Notes under the pieces: generated by a model | What the model saw: the letters and a program-made list of their open reading frames with translations, nothing else | What the model was told of the DNA's origin: nothing | Databases searched by the model: none | Translations under genes and position numbers: made by a program | In this document: one piece after another, positions 37,301 through 46,529 of the stretch | Position numbering within the stretch: the first letter of the stretch is position 1 | How the letters are laid out: the number at the start of each line of letters is the position of its first letter | IMG/VR virus record: IMGVR_UViG_3300037963_003719 | Span: 1 to 64,000 of that record | Source: a virus | Length of the DNA: 64,000 bases | Direction: 5' to 3' (one strand)

Positions 37301-40300
37301 AACTACTGATACTAGTACTCCTCTCTGTGCAACTCAAGCATCAGCGATTACAACCTTCTTTGGTATCCTAACCACTGCAATCGGCGCTACAGGCGCTCCT
37401 GGGTCCCTCTCAGGGGTAACTAGAACCCCAGCTGCAGACGAAGGATTTACTGGTAAGGCAAACAGATATTGGGATGCATCAGACCTTATCCTTGAGAATA
37501 AGAAACTGATTGCTGCACAAGCAGTTTATCAGTACACTGATGCAAATTCATTTACAGTTCCAACAGGTAACCAGAACTGTGTAGACGATGTTGTAGATAT
37601 TCTTGAAGCAATTGCACATGACTTACGTCATGGTGGTAACGCTAAAACTTATGACGCTGCTGATTATTATACTGGAACATCTCATGTAGATGGTGAAGAA
37701 GCAGAAACTGTTGCAATCATCAATATTGCAAGAGATTTAGCAATTACTGCAATGCGTAATACTTCAATTACGCTTTCATATCTTACTGATAGTGCTTACA
37801 TTGCAGGATTAGAAGATCAATTTAAACTTAACATTGTACAATTTACTAAGGCAGATATCACCATTGATGGTGCATCTACTGCTAGATGTGCAAACGTAGC
37901 GTCTGCAATTACAACTCTGACATCTATCGTCACTGTAGCAGTAACGAATGACAACTTAAACCATGCTACAAAGACAGTTCCAACTGGCACACTTACCACT
38001 AATGACCACCTTGGAGTATTCCATGATGGTAATAAGTTCTGGACAATTTCTGAAGTAGGTTCTACATCTTACGTTCATAGTTCTACTGACAGAGGAAGAA
38101 CTTGGAAGGAAGAGTATACTGCTAACGCTGTTCCAGGATTGAGAACACTTGGATTTAGTTATGATATTATTGTTGGACTTGGTGCAAATGGAAGAGACGT
38201 TGTATTCGATGGTACTGCAAGTGAAATTGATTCATCAATTAGTAATAGTACTCCTGTATTCCAGGACAATACAATTTCCAATACGTATGATTCCAACAGA
38301 TCGTTTGCTTGTGATAATGTAGCATCATCTATCTTTACCCTTTGGAATATTGTCATTGATAGAATCAATGGACGTACAGTTCCTGATACTGAATTTGCAA
38401 CTTCTGTCTTTAATGATAGTAATAATAGATTCTTTAATGTAGGTCATTCATTTGACGATCTACCTATTATTGAAGTTTCTCCATATATCTTTAATGCTTC
38501 TGTAATTTCATTCTTAGGTGGTAATGGTTGTGAGATTGATGGTGCTAAAGTTGCAACTCCAAACGTTAAGAGACCTGGACTACCTCCACAAGGTAAGTCG
38601 ATGGTTGCTGCAGCATTCACGATTATCTCATTTGGTGGTACAGGATATAACGTATTTAATGATGGTTATACTCAGTTGGTTTCTGTCTTCTGTATCTTTA
38701 CACAAGATGGTGCCTTAGTTGAAAGTGGTGGATATGCGTCTCTGACTAACTCTGCATCTAACTTTGGTACGTTTGCACTTAGATCATCTGGTGTTAGAGA
38801 TGAAGCATATACTTTCCATAAAGGTATTGTCGATAACATTACATTTAATGATGTTGGTGTTCCAGTCATCAAAGTTACTGGATTGGGTGAAGCACCACTT
38901 GAGCACTTTATTATTGAACCTACTGGATTTGAACTTGCACCACAACCTGGACAAAATCCAAAATATTTCATTGAAGAAACTGAATCTGCAACTCCAACTG
39001 CACCAATTACAGCAGAGGTAAGAGCAAATAAAACTATGAGTGTCAGAGGTAACTTTAACCGTTACACTGATGCTGCAGATCAACTTGAAAGAAATGCTCG
39101 TTATATTGCAGAAGAAGCATACTTCAGTGCAATTGCAGTTTCATCAAATTCATTTGATCAAAATAGAAACAAGTGTATCCGTGATACAGAAGAGATTATT
39201 AAAGCATGGGCAAAAGACATTAGGTTTGATGCAAATGATGCGACATGGGATGCTGCAAAACTTTATACGAATGGAACTTCAATCCAACACGTTGCTGGAT
39301 ATGAAGCAGCAACTAAAGAAGTTATTGATTATGCAACTAATCTTGCTAAAAAAGCAATCAATAACTTACTGCAGATTAAAGGATCTACAGCACAAACTTC
39401 AGATTATTATGTTGCACAATGGACTGATGAAATCCCATATGTAGACAACACCATTACTCATGATCTTTCATCTGCTGGTGGACTTTACATAAGTGCTGAC
39501 TGTACAAATGTACAGAATGCAATTCAAACACTTAGTGATCTGTTTGATGAGATTATTGATAATCCTACTGTTAATGATCCATTACCTTCAACTGCAACTA
39601 GAACTGATGGATTCTTTACAATTAATGAATTCAATAAAGATAAACTTCAAGATCACCCAATTGATTTTGTTAGACCTTCTATCTGTAACTCTTCTTCTCA
39701 TACGTGGGAATTCTCTGGTTCAGGTAATGACTACAATGCTCTGCCACAAAATGGTGGTACAAGAGGATCTTCCGAAACTGGAGATTTTGAACAGGTATCT
39801 CAATTAAATGGTCGTGTTTACGCATCAGGTACTGATGAACTTGGCGACTTCAAGATTGGTTACTTTGCTAATGTTGAGAACAGAACTGGTAACATTACCT
39901 TTGGTGGTACTGTTGAAATTTCTGAAGTTAGTTTCCTGAAAATTTCTGGTGCTGATACTACAATTGAAGGATTTGGAACTGAAGTTAACCTGAACGCTAT
40001 CGAACTTGGTGGTGTTGCTCCTGGTCCTTCAGACAGTATTCTGCCAACACAAAGAGCAGTTTATCAGTATATCAATAACCAGTTAGGTATTTACATTGGT
40101 CGTACTTATTCAACTACACCAACACCAAGTGCTCTGGTTCAATTAGACAACTCTGGTCGTATTAACATCGATCAACTTCCTGCACTGAGACCATTTAACA
40201 TCTTCACTGTTGTTGATGAACCAGCACGTCTTGCTTTTGAGGGACCACTTGCAGGTGACATCGTTATTCAAACAGCAACTGCTACCTTTAACTTTACTTC

Positions 40301-43300
40301 TGCAGACATTGATACTGCTACAGATGAGTTTACAATTACAGGTCATGGTTTAAATACTTCTGACGCTGTTACTTATAATGAAGGATCAGGTGTTGTAACT
40401 GCACCATCTCCTCTTGTAGATGGAACAACGTATTATGCAATTGTTGTTGATGCTGATACAATTAAGTTAGCAAATTCAATTACTGATGCATCAACTAACT
40501 CGCCAATTAATATCACAAATGCTGGTAGTGGTAATCATATCTTTGAAACTCAAGGAACGCCAATCTCCTTCATTCTGAATAATGACCTTGAAAGTCAAAT
40601 CTTAGAATTTGTACCAGACGCTCTTCATTCATTCAGTAATGGTGACATTACTCTTGCATCACCAGGTGGTGGTCAAGGTCAAGTAACTAATTTCTTAGAA
40701 GGTACAGTCAAGCAAGTAATTGTTAACTCTGGTGGTTCTGGTTACGCAAATGGAGACACTGTTACATTCACAGCTCCTACTGGAGGAAATGCTGCAGTAG
40801 GTACATTGGTTGTAAATGGTGGTACAGTTACTGCTGTAAACCTTTCTTCAGGTGGTGATAATTATTTTACCGCACCTTCTACTGCTGGTGGAACTATTAG
40901 TATTACTAGCTCTGGTGGTAATGGTGCTACTCTTACAACGATCATTAGATCTAGATTGAGCATTAACATTATCAATAGTATCAAAACAACTACTTCCGAT
41001 ACTGTTGATGACACTGCAACACCAACTCCAAACACGATTACATTAGCAAACGTAGTTAATACTTCTGGTTTTAGTGCTGATAACTGGATTCAGTTAACGT
41101 CATCTACTATTGATGCATCATTCATTACCTCTGGTATTATTAATCCAACTCGTCTTGCTGCTGTTACTGCACAGAATCCTGCAAGTTCACTGACATATCT
41201 TAGAGGTGACTCGCTGTTTGCTCCAGCAGTTGCATCACTTAAGATTGGTGATGAATCTCCTGTTGTTCTTGGTTCTAATAATAGTACTAGTACTTACATT
41301 TCTTCACTAGAAATGGAAGATGCTGGTGTAGGATATACCACTGGAACATATACTGACACAAATCTTCTTGGTGGTAACGGTCAAAACTTAAAAGGAACAC
41401 TTAAGATTTCTAACGGTGTTGTTAGATCCTTAACTATTACTAATGGTGGTACAGGTTATACTGAAGAACCAAAAGTAACATTTAAAGATTTCTTTACAGA
41501 TCCTCAAAATCCAACAATTATTACTGGTATTAATGCAAGAGCACATATCAGTGGTGGTCAAGTTGTTAAAATTACTTTACTTGATGGTGGTAGTGGATTA
41601 GGCACTAATGTACCTACAGTTGAGATTACTGGAGGTAACGGTGTAGATGCTGCAGCAACTGCAGTTGTTGCAGATGGTGCGATTCAATACATTCAAATTA
41701 CTGATGGTGGTGTTAATTACACACCTACTGTTGGAAATACTTTCTTCCAGATCAGTCCAAATCCACCAATTATTGGTATATCACCTACTAATGCTGCAAC
41801 TATTGAGGCATATTTTGCAACAGTACCAAAACTCTTCAATGATATTACGATTGATATTAATAGAGTAAATGGTAATACACCAAACGCTAATAGTTATAGT
41901 ACAATTGGTGTTGCTAAATTTAGAAAATCAGATACTGGTTCTGGTGTAAGAACTGGACAATTTATCATTGGTGCTGATGGTGCTATTGATATTGATCAAG
42001 GTCAGGGTTCTGGTTTTGATGCTGACCTTCTTGACAACCAGGATTCTAACTTCTACGTAGAATGTGATAACTTTGTACCAGGTAGTTCTCCTACACCAGG
42101 TCTGCCTTCAAATTGTCTGATTGGTACTTATGGTATCGACATTGATGGTACATCTAACTTCGCTGAAGTTGCTACTGCAAAAGATGCTAGAACATCTACT
42201 TTCCAACCAAGTAACTTTATTGCAGGTGGACATTTACAGTGGAAGAATAATGCAAGCAATCCAGGTTATGCAAACACTTGGGAATATCTGCAAGATGGTG
42301 GACAATACCATAGTGTTCTAACTTACAGAAGAGGTGGTACTGGAAGCACTTTTGCTGAAGGTGCAACTACTCAACTTGGTTTTACTGATAATAATAATCT
42401 ATTCATTAGAAACAGTGGTGCAAACCAAGTAAACTCTCTTACAATTACTACAGGTGGTTCTGGTTATGTTGATGGAGTTTACAACAATGTACCTCTCGGT
42501 GGTGGTGATGGATTTGGATTAAAAGCAAATCTTACTGTTGTAAATGGATCTTTCACCTCAGTAGAACTTACAGATAAAGGTTTTGGTTATAATTCAGATG
42601 GTAGTGCAGGTTCAACTTTCAATGTTATCCTCCCATTCTCATTCTTCGGAACACAGAATACCAGACAGATTACAACTCCTGCTGTAATTACTGCAACTCT
42701 TCCAATATTCCAAAATAATGCTGGTCAAGATATTTGGTCTTCATGGCAAAAGATTTGGCATAGTGGAAATGATGGAAAAAATTCAGGTCTAGATGCAGAT
42801 CTGATGAATGGTAATAATCTTCGTTGGATGCAGAAAGCACTTAATCTTTCTGAATCTGAGCAATTGATGAATAGTAAAATGCCACGTCAAATGGCAGACC
42901 ATTCATTCAATGAGGAGATCAGAATTACTGCACCAGATCCTCAATATCTGATTAACGCTGGTGATGTATTTGACATCTATATTGAAGGTTATAACTTAAC
43001 TCAAGAACAAATTGAATCCCTTGATACTCAAACTATTGGTGCTCTTGGTGTTGGTACTCAGTTAAACCTGTATACTGCTAATGATATTTCCGAGGGTACT
43101 GCAACCTTAATCAATAGAAAGATCAATCTTGATCCATCTAATAGAGAAACAGGTTTACAGTATGTTGAGCAGAACTATGAGTGGACTGCAAATGCAACAT
43201 TCCAAAAGAATGATCGTATTGTATACGGTCACAATGTTTATATTGTTAGCAATCCTTCAAGTGGTGGATATACTACTGGTACAGTTCCTCCAGTTCATGG

Positions 43301-44804
43301 ATCTGGAACCGTAACTGCAACTGGTGGTACTGCACAATTCCAATTTGAAAGAAAAGTTAGCAATCCATATACACTCCTTACTGTTGAAATTACCTCAGGT
43401 AATCTGTCCACTTCTATTAAGAAGATTGGTATTCTTGATGCTCCTGCAGAACTTTATCCTGTAACTGATTTTGCACAATCTTCAGATGAAACTTATAGTT
43501 TAAGTAAGGCAAGATTAGGATTCACTGCTGGTGGTGATCCATTCTTAGAACTTGGTAACAATACTCAGACAACTTCTCCAAAAATTGAATTTAAGTCATC
43601 AGGTAACGGTGTATTTGATGCTAAGATTTCTATTACTGGTGGTTCCTCAACAGCAGGAACTGGTGACATGGACTTTGATGTTAACACTGCATCAATCAAT
43701 GGTAACATCATTTGGCACGCAGGTAACCTTGGAGTTTCTACTGGTATTGGAAACAGTAACATATATGATACAAACTCTAATGGTGATGCTGTATTACGTA
43801 CAGCGAGTGGTGACTTTGCATCTAGATTCATCTATGCAACAGGTATTCCTGGTGGAGATGAGGTAGGATTTAAAGGAACTGCAAGTGGTAACCTTGCACT
43901 GTCTGGTGGCACCATGACAGGTAACATCACCTTTAACCAAGATGAAGGTGGTATCGTATTCTCAAGAAATACTGACGGTGCTTCTATTCTCTTCTTCAAT
44001 GATTCTGATTCTGATACAAACTCTAGATTAGAGTTCAACATTAATGATAATGGCAATGAGTTCTTCCGTTGGACTGGAACTCAAGGTGGAACTGTTAGAG
44101 AGTTTATGAGGTTGACTCCAGCAACTTCTGATTACAATGGTAGATTGAATTTCCGTGGCATCGCTACAATTGAAGGAAATCATACAGGTGGAGATCCATA
44201 TGCTCAGTTAGTTGTTAAAGGTAGAGGAACTGGTGCTACTTCTTACACTGGTATCTTCATTGACAATCCTGATGGTAAGCAAGCTCATCTTAGATTTGGT
44301 GAGAATGGAACCGTAAAATGCCAAATCAGATGGCAGAATGGAACAACAGTTGATAATAAACTGAAGGTTTATTCATATCTTATCAATCAGGACTTTATTA
44401 CCTTTGATGCAGCAAATGGTAATATGGGAATCGGAACCACAAATCCAGACACCAATTATAAACTTGATGTTAATGGAGCACTTGCTGCAACTAGTAAGTC
44501 ATTTGTAATCGACCACCCAACTAAAGAAGGTTACAAGTTACGCTATGGTTCACTTGAGGGTCCTGAGCATGGTGTTTATGTTCGTGGTAAGGCAAATGAA
44601 GTTATTGAACTTCCTGATTACTGGACTGAATTGGTTCATGAGGACAGCATTACTGTTCAACTTACACCAATCGGTAATCACAACTCTTGGGTAGAAAAAA
44701 TCGAAGACAATCGCGTATATATAGGTGGTGGGGACTGCTTCTACTTTGTACAAGCAGAACGCAAAGATGTAGACAAAATTGTAGTAGAATACCCAACTAA
44801 GTGA
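34380..44804 (+). CDS. Giant tail fiber protein (3474 aa) with helical repeats and Asp-box propeller
   Basis: The longest gene here. Order: fiber N-terminal domain (1-140); beta-helix start (GRIYVSKQIGNDSFDG, about 147-255); helical repeat 1 (about 516-620); five Asp-box units (about 640-845, with STDGVLW and SSDGNTW); helical repeats 2 and 3 (about 852 and 1028); a further Asp-box segment (about 1210-1285, STDRGRTW); return to the beta-helix (about 1357-1485); helical repeat 4 (about 1560); then fiber modules (FDADLLDNQDSNFY, GLDADLMNGNNLRW) with glycine-rich repeats; and a C-terminal domain at about 3370-3474 (SFVIDHPTKEGYKLRYGS, VYVRGKANEVIELPDYW) known from cyanophage fibers. It is probably a main host-recognition fiber. 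It has its own late promoter. No frameshift or stop interrupts it. Confidence 0.82.
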   Translation: MALEFNADKQIIKSDQLQINNDTSVRFDIGGAANKKTAIFGTLSADIEKLVRVGINTKEPQFELDVNGQIRTTTSIISDTARINNLDIDTIVNPSLKLKAPILETFTDPDTGEVLFPRSASPAFDDDSNKIATTNFVYNIATNDLGGRIYVSKQIGNDSFDGRSATKPVSTIKRATQLAALTNDKETLIVAGGDYLEDNPISLPDQCSVVGDNIRLCIIRPQNPGKHMFKASNENYVTGITFRDNLNVEGNPAFTWGYAYVFDDKQRFYYPKTLGGQFGRDFELGHKIAAPEEWKLFFDANNGNLELVVGLTVTNATTLGTGVITDVVFNDNTDQAGYVIINEITGDINSVGAIYNYTVNSITYNLNVTSAEQLTPDAQVVKHVTTHTTFGLKSVQHDPINYPDGLIFEVVDPFYHDYEVGQYVNISNLPSTGTFGDLNRYNGRQYVSHRIETNDGFSKKFVVYKDTPTDLAGLGAVNGQYSVTAFGATVVSDDHYVVFSLDNSPKKFDESNKSPNRYLDAVDLIGRNKTPITEEAFRRVKEEYPTLVIPDEAQCKTDMGHIVDAINYDLTWGGNAATKEAADYYYDAGALTHVQNQLKETSYAFAEARDLSIQAMRNQLNTVSTSSTASIQRPTGYTGQYRSVIWDNEKFVAVGDGGAIHTSTDGVLWTAQTTGTTEDLNDIRWNKWAVGERGVPEYVVVGDNGTILWSSNAETWYSVTSGTTNNLEAIAYNGERYVAVGSLGTAVFSNNVKTWSTGTTGTFTLLHDLIYNDDCDKFVAVGGGGVIIVSSDGNTWTEQESGTSRELTAISWSEGRMVVTGADATVIISDDDGLTWETNLINNNSPDNPQSNKDADAADLILANQAIIAEIAVNKMLDNNAGYSIPTGNQACKDDIMAFIGAMAINLEFGNNDEVYDAANLYVTGSHVQGEEDESVEAFNYARDLCISAMRNEAFSAGDLTFASGLTQYIDNTVTTDTSTPLCATQASAITTFFGILTTAIGATGAPGSLSGVTRTPAADEGFTGKANRYWDASDLILENKKLIAAQAVYQYTDANSFTVPTGNQNCVDDVVDILEAIAHDLRHGGNAKTYDAADYYTGTSHVDGEEAETVAIINIARDLAITAMRNTSITLSYLTDSAYIAGLEDQFKLNIVQFTKADITIDGASTARCANVASAITTLTSIVTVAVTNDNLNHATKTVPTGTLTTNDHLGVFHDGNKFWTISEVGSTSYVHSSTDRGRTWKEEYTANAVPGLRTLGFSYDIIVGLGANGRDVVFDGTASEIDSSISNSTPVFQDNTISNTYDSNRSFACDNVASSIFTLWNIVIDRINGRTVPDTEFATSVFNDSNNRFFNVGHSFDDLPIIEVSPYIFNASVISFLGGNGCEIDGAKVATPNVKRPGLPPQGKSMVAAAFTIISFGGTGYNVFNDGYTQLVSVFCIFTQDGALVESGGYASLTNSASNFGTFALRSSGVRDEAYTFHKGIVDNITFNDVGVPVIKVTGLGEAPLEHFIIEPTGFELAPQPGQNPKYFIEETESATPTAPITAEVRANKTMSVRGNFNRYTDAADQLERNARYIAEEAYFSAIAVSSNSFDQNRNKCIRDTEEIIKAWAKDIRFDANDATWDAAKLYTNGTSIQHVAGYEAATKEVIDYATNLAKKAINNLLQIKGSTAQTSDYYVAQWTDEIPYVDNTITHDLSSAGGLYISADCTNVQNAIQTLSDLFDEIIDNPTVNDPLPSTATRTDGFFTINEFNKDKLQDHPIDFVRPSICNSSSHTWEFSGSGNDYNALPQNGGTRGSSETGDFEQVSQLNGRVYASGTDELGDFKIGYFANVENRTGNITFGGTVEISEVSFLKISGADTTIEGFGTEVNLNAIELGGVAPGPSDSILPTQRAVYQYINNQLGIYIGRTYSTTPTPSALVQLDNSGRINIDQLPALRPFNIFTVVDEPARLAFEGPLAGDIVIQTATATFNFTSADIDTATDEFTITGHGLNTSDAVTYNEGSGVVTAPSPLVDGTTYYAIVVDADTIKLANSITDASTNSPINITNAGSGNHIFETQGTPISFILNNDLESQILEFVPDALHSFSNGDITLASPGGGQGQVTNFLEGTVKQVIVNSGGSGYANGDTVTFTAPTGGNAAVGTLVVNGGTVTAVNLSSGGDNYFTAPSTAGGTISITSSGGNGATLTTIIRSRLSINIINSIKTTTSDTVDDTATPTPNTITLANVVNTSGFSADNWIQLTSSTIDASFITSGIINPTRLAAVTAQNPASSLTYLRGDSLFAPAVASLKIGDESPVVLGSNNSTSTYISSLEMEDAGVGYTTGTYTDTNLLGGNGQNLKGTLKISNGVVRSLTITNGGTGYTEEPKVTFKDFFTDPQNPTIITGINARAHISGGQVVKITLLDGGSGLGTNVPTVEITGGNGVDAAATAVVADGAIQYIQITDGGVNYTPTVGNTFFQISPNPPIIGISPTNAATIEAYFATVPKLFNDITIDINRVNGNTPNANSYSTIGVAKFRKSDTGSGVRTGQFIIGADGAIDIDQGQGSGFDADLLDNQDSNFYVECDNFVPGSSPTPGLPSNCLIGTYGIDIDGTSNFAEVATAKDARTSTFQPSNFIAGGHLQWKNNASNPGYANTWEYLQDGGQYHSVLTYRRGGTGSTFAEGATTQLGFTDNNNLFIRNSGANQVNSLTITTGGSGYVDGVYNNVPLGGGDGFGLKANLTVVNGSFTSVELTDKGFGYNSDGSAGSTFNVILPFSFFGTQNTRQITTPAVITATLPIFQNNAGQDIWSSWQKIWHSGNDGKNSGLDADLMNGNNLRWMQKALNLSESEQLMNSKMPRQMADHSFNEEIRITAPDPQYLINAGDVFDIYIEGYNLTQEQIESLDTQTIGALGVGTQLNLYTANDISEGTATLINRKINLDPSNRETGLQYVEQNYEWTANATFQKNDRIVYGHNVYIVSNPSSGGYTTGTVPPVHGSGTVTATGGTAQFQFERKVSNPYTLLTVEITSGNLSTSIKKIGILDAPAELYPVTDFAQSSDETYSLSKARLGFTAGGDPFLELGNNTQTTSPKIEFKSSGNGVFDAKISITGGSSTAGTGDMDFDVNTASINGNIIWHAGNLGVSTGIGNSNIYDTNSNGDAVLRTASGDFASRFIYATGIPGGDEVGFKGTASGNLALSGGTMTGNITFNQDEGGIVFSRNTDGASILFFNDSDSDTNSRLEFNINDNGNEFFRWTGTQGGTVREFMRLTPATSDYNGRLNFRGIATIEGNHTGGDPYAQLVVKGRGTGATSYTGIFIDNPDGKQAHLRFGENGTVKCQIRWQNGTTVDNKLKVYSYLINQDFITFDAANGNMGIGTTNPDTNYKLDVNGALAATSKSFVIDHPTKEGYKLRYGSLEGPEHGVYVRGKANEVIELPDYWTELVHEDSITVQLTPIGNHNSWVEKIEDNRVYIGGGDCFYFVQAERKDVDKIVVEYPTK
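35925..39570 (+). repeat. Four dispersed copies of a helical repeat in the 3474-aa fiber
   Basis: Copies begin near 35925 (NRYLDAVDLI), 36930 (DADAADLILAN), 37461 (NRYWDASDLILEN) and 39057 (NRYTDAADQLERN). Each has a central Cys followed by a short acidic helix, a 'G/N-N-a..Y.AA..Y' segment and an ending like RDLxIxAMRN. Copies 2-4 are followed by a 'C..v.sAI.tL..i' motif, which also occurs alone near 38300. Confidence 0.75.
36290..36900 (+). repeat. Asp-box (BNR-like) propeller repeats
   Basis: Five consecutive units of about 40 codons, each with a 'kFVAVGdgG.i..SsDG.tW' pattern: STDGVLW, SSNAETW, SNNVKTW, SSDGNTW and SDDDGLTW. A sixth (STDRGRTW) lies apart near 38080. Confidence 0.75.
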
Positions 44805-44814
44805 GGAACTAACT

Positions 44815-45042
44815 ATGGAAAAACGTTTTAAATTTACTGGACCAGATGGACAAATTGAATATGATATGGTAGAAACTGACGGCATGGAGGAAGAGATTCA
44901 TGCCGAAAATATTAGAACACACCAGGCACATCCAGATCATGCAGATGTTTGGGTAGAAACTGAAAATGGTGAGTGGGAATTAATTCCACCATTAACTGAT
45001 CATAATTTTGAACAAGATCCTGGAGAAGAGGTAGAGGAATAA
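44815..45042 (+). CDS. Small acidic protein
   Basis: A 75-aa, strongly acidic protein (DGMEEEIHAENIR; C-terminus EQDPGEEVEE). FKFTGPDGQIEYDMVETDG and ADVWVETENGEWELIPPL suggest two short beta hairpins. It follows the giant fiber by ten bases and is directly adjacent to the next gene. Function is unknown. Position and charge would suit a fiber chaperone or a minor fiber-bound protein, but nothing in the sequence proves it. Confidence 0.7.
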   Translation: MEKRFKFTGPDGQIEYDMVETDGMEEEIHAENIRTHQAHPDHADVWVETENGEWELIPPLTDHNFEQDPGEEVEE

Positions 45043-45756
45043 ATGCCAATTGCTTGGGGACCAGGAGCAGCATCTGATGGACTAGTTCTATGCTTAGATG
45101 CTGCAAATCCTAGAAGTAATAAAGCACCAGGAACTGGGTGGTACAATGTTGGATCACTTGGTAAGTGGGATTTTGTTTCCAAAAGTCAAGGAAGTCCAAC
45201 ATTAGGAGTAAAGGGTGGTGCTCAGTGTATAGTATTTCCTAACGCAATTGGAACCAGATATCAATCGTCTCCTCCAGGATTTCAAAGTCCTGCAGCAACT
45301 ATGACGATGGAAGCATGGATTTATCCAGAAGCAAATGCTACTGGATCTACTGCATCTAGGATGAATATCTTTAGGGCAAATAGTGGTGGATCTCGTGCTT
45401 ATATGTCATATAATGTGGGTAATAATAGATTAAGTAGTTATTGGTATAATTCTAGTCCTGCTGGTTATCATGAAACGGTTTCTTTCGCCCCAGGCAGAAA
45501 TGTCTGGCAACATTTTGTTGCTGCTTGGGATGGGTCAACACTACGTCAGTATGTAAATTATGAAAACCAAGGCAGTGTTAGTACCAATTCAGCGTCCTCA
45601 ACATTTGGAACTGAAATTCAAATTGGGTATGAACCATGCTGTGGACAAAGACAATTTGTTGGTGGCATTGCAATGATTAGATTATATAATAGAGCATTAT
45701 CAGATGCTGAAGTTTTTAATAATTTTAATTCAACTAAGGGGAGGTTTGGATTCTAA
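45043..45756 (+). CDS. LamG-like (concanavalin fold) receptor-binding protein 1
   Basis: A 237-aa single-domain protein of the LamG/concanavalin-like type. Family signs are GLVLCLDAANPRS near residue 15, TMTMEAWIYPEANA in the middle, VWQHFVAAWDGSTLRQYVNY, and FVGGIAMIRLYNRALSDAEV near the end. Such domains bind carbohydrates in many phage adhesins. It pairs with the next gene, which has the same fold and the same C-terminal tail (KGRFGF versus KGRFGY). It has no beta-helix or coiled-coil trimer stalk, so it may be displayed on another fiber or on the capsid (inference). Confidence 0.78.
   Translation: MPIAWGPGAASDGLVLCLDAANPRSNKAPGTGWYNVGSLGKWDFVSKSQGSPTLGVKGGAQCIVFPNAIGTRYQSSPPGFQSPAATMTMEAWIYPEANATGSTASRMNIFRANSGGSRAYMSYNVGNNRLSSYWYNSSPAGYHETVSFAPGRNVWQHFVAAWDGSTLRQYVNYENQGSVSTNSASSTFGTEIQIGYEPCCGQRQFVGGIAMIRLYNRALSDAEVFNNFNSTKGRFGF
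45738..45744 (+). promoter_or_regulatory. Ribosome binding site inside the preceding gene
   Basis: GGGGAGG, 11 bases before the ATG at 45756, is encoded by the final KGRF codons of the first LamG gene. It fixes the start of the second LamG gene. Confidence 0.7.
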
Positions 45757-46529
45757 TGTCATCTCATTCTGGTCCCTATATACAAAATGATGGATGCATC
45801 TTACATTTAGATGCAGGAAATCCTGCATCATATCCAGGTAGTGGTAATTCTTGGATTAATATGTCAAGAGATACTGTTGCAGATCCAACACCAGCATCTG
45901 GATTTAATGCCCAGTGTCAATGGAATTCTAACGGGTATTTTCAAATCAATAGCAATATTGATAACCCTCAAGCAAACGCAATTCAAACAAGTACTAATAA
46001 CTCTCACATATATCATTCCGTACCGAGTCAGTACAGAATGAATAATACTACGCAAAAAAGATCTTACGAAGCATGGTTTAGAGTAACAAGTTTATCAGAT
46101 ACTAGAAATGGTCCAGTGTTTAGAACCATGACTGGTACTGGATGTTCTTATGGATGTAATGGTGGTATTGAAATTATTAGTGGAAAAATTAAAGGGGTTC
46201 ATTATAATACTACTGACGGTTATCGTTTAGATGGAAATGTTAATGTTGTAGAAAATACATGGTATCATTGTGTGATGACATTTAATCCAGATGAAAATCC
46301 AAACAAAAGAGTATATATTAATGGAGAGTTGGATGCAACTTTTCAGACAGTTGGATGGGCATATGGATCTGGTGCTGTTTACTATGAGATTGGATTTAAT
46401 CGAAAATCCAATTCACCAAAAACATTCTGCGGTGATATTGCTGTTGTAAAGTGGTATATGGATAAAGCATTAACAGCAGATGAAGTATATGAAAACTGGT
46501 CAGCACTTAAAGGGAGGTTTGGTTACTAA
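45756..46529 (+). CDS. LamG-like (concanavalin fold) receptor-binding protein 2
   Basis: A 257-aa paralog of the preceding protein: GCILHLDAGNPASYPGSGNSW near the start, RSYEAWFRVTSLSD in the middle, TWYHCVMTFNPDENPNKRVYINGE, and DIAVVKWYMDKALTADEVYENW near the end. It is a predicted carbohydrate-binding adhesin. Both neighbours overlap it by one base (TAATG), with the same embedded Shine-Dalgarno arrangement at each junction. The two LamG proteins are clearly diverged, so they may bind different glycans (inference). Confidence 0.78.
   Translation: MSSHSGPYIQNDGCILHLDAGNPASYPGSGNSWINMSRDTVADPTPASGFNAQCQWNSNGYFQINSNIDNPQANAIQTSTNNSHIYHSVPSQYRMNNTTQKRSYEAWFRVTSLSDTRNGPVFRTMTGTGCSYGCNGGIEIISGKIKGVHYNTTDGYRLDGNVNVVENTWYHCVMTFNPDENPNKRVYINGELDATFQTVGWAYGSGAVYYEIGFNRKSNSPKTFCGDIAVVKWYMDKALTADEVYENWSALKGRFGY
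46512..46517 (+). promoter_or_regulatory. Ribosome binding site inside the preceding gene
   Basis: GGGAGG, 11 bases before the ATG at 46529, within the KGRFGY codons that end the second LamG gene. The spacing is the same as at 45738-45756. Confidence 0.7.

Noticed and set aside
38764-39807. Several + strand frames of 85-134 aa in the second frame of the 3474-aa fiber
   Set aside because: Leu/Met/Gln-rich shadows produced by a repeat-rich coding frame; no ribosome sites.
44490-44804. Peptidase S74 (endosialidase chaperone) domain at the end of the 3474-aa fiber
   Set aside because: The sequence SFVIDHPTKEGYKLRYGS...VYVRG is a different, non-cleaving fiber end known from cyanophages; no S74 catalytic Ser-Lys motif is apparent.
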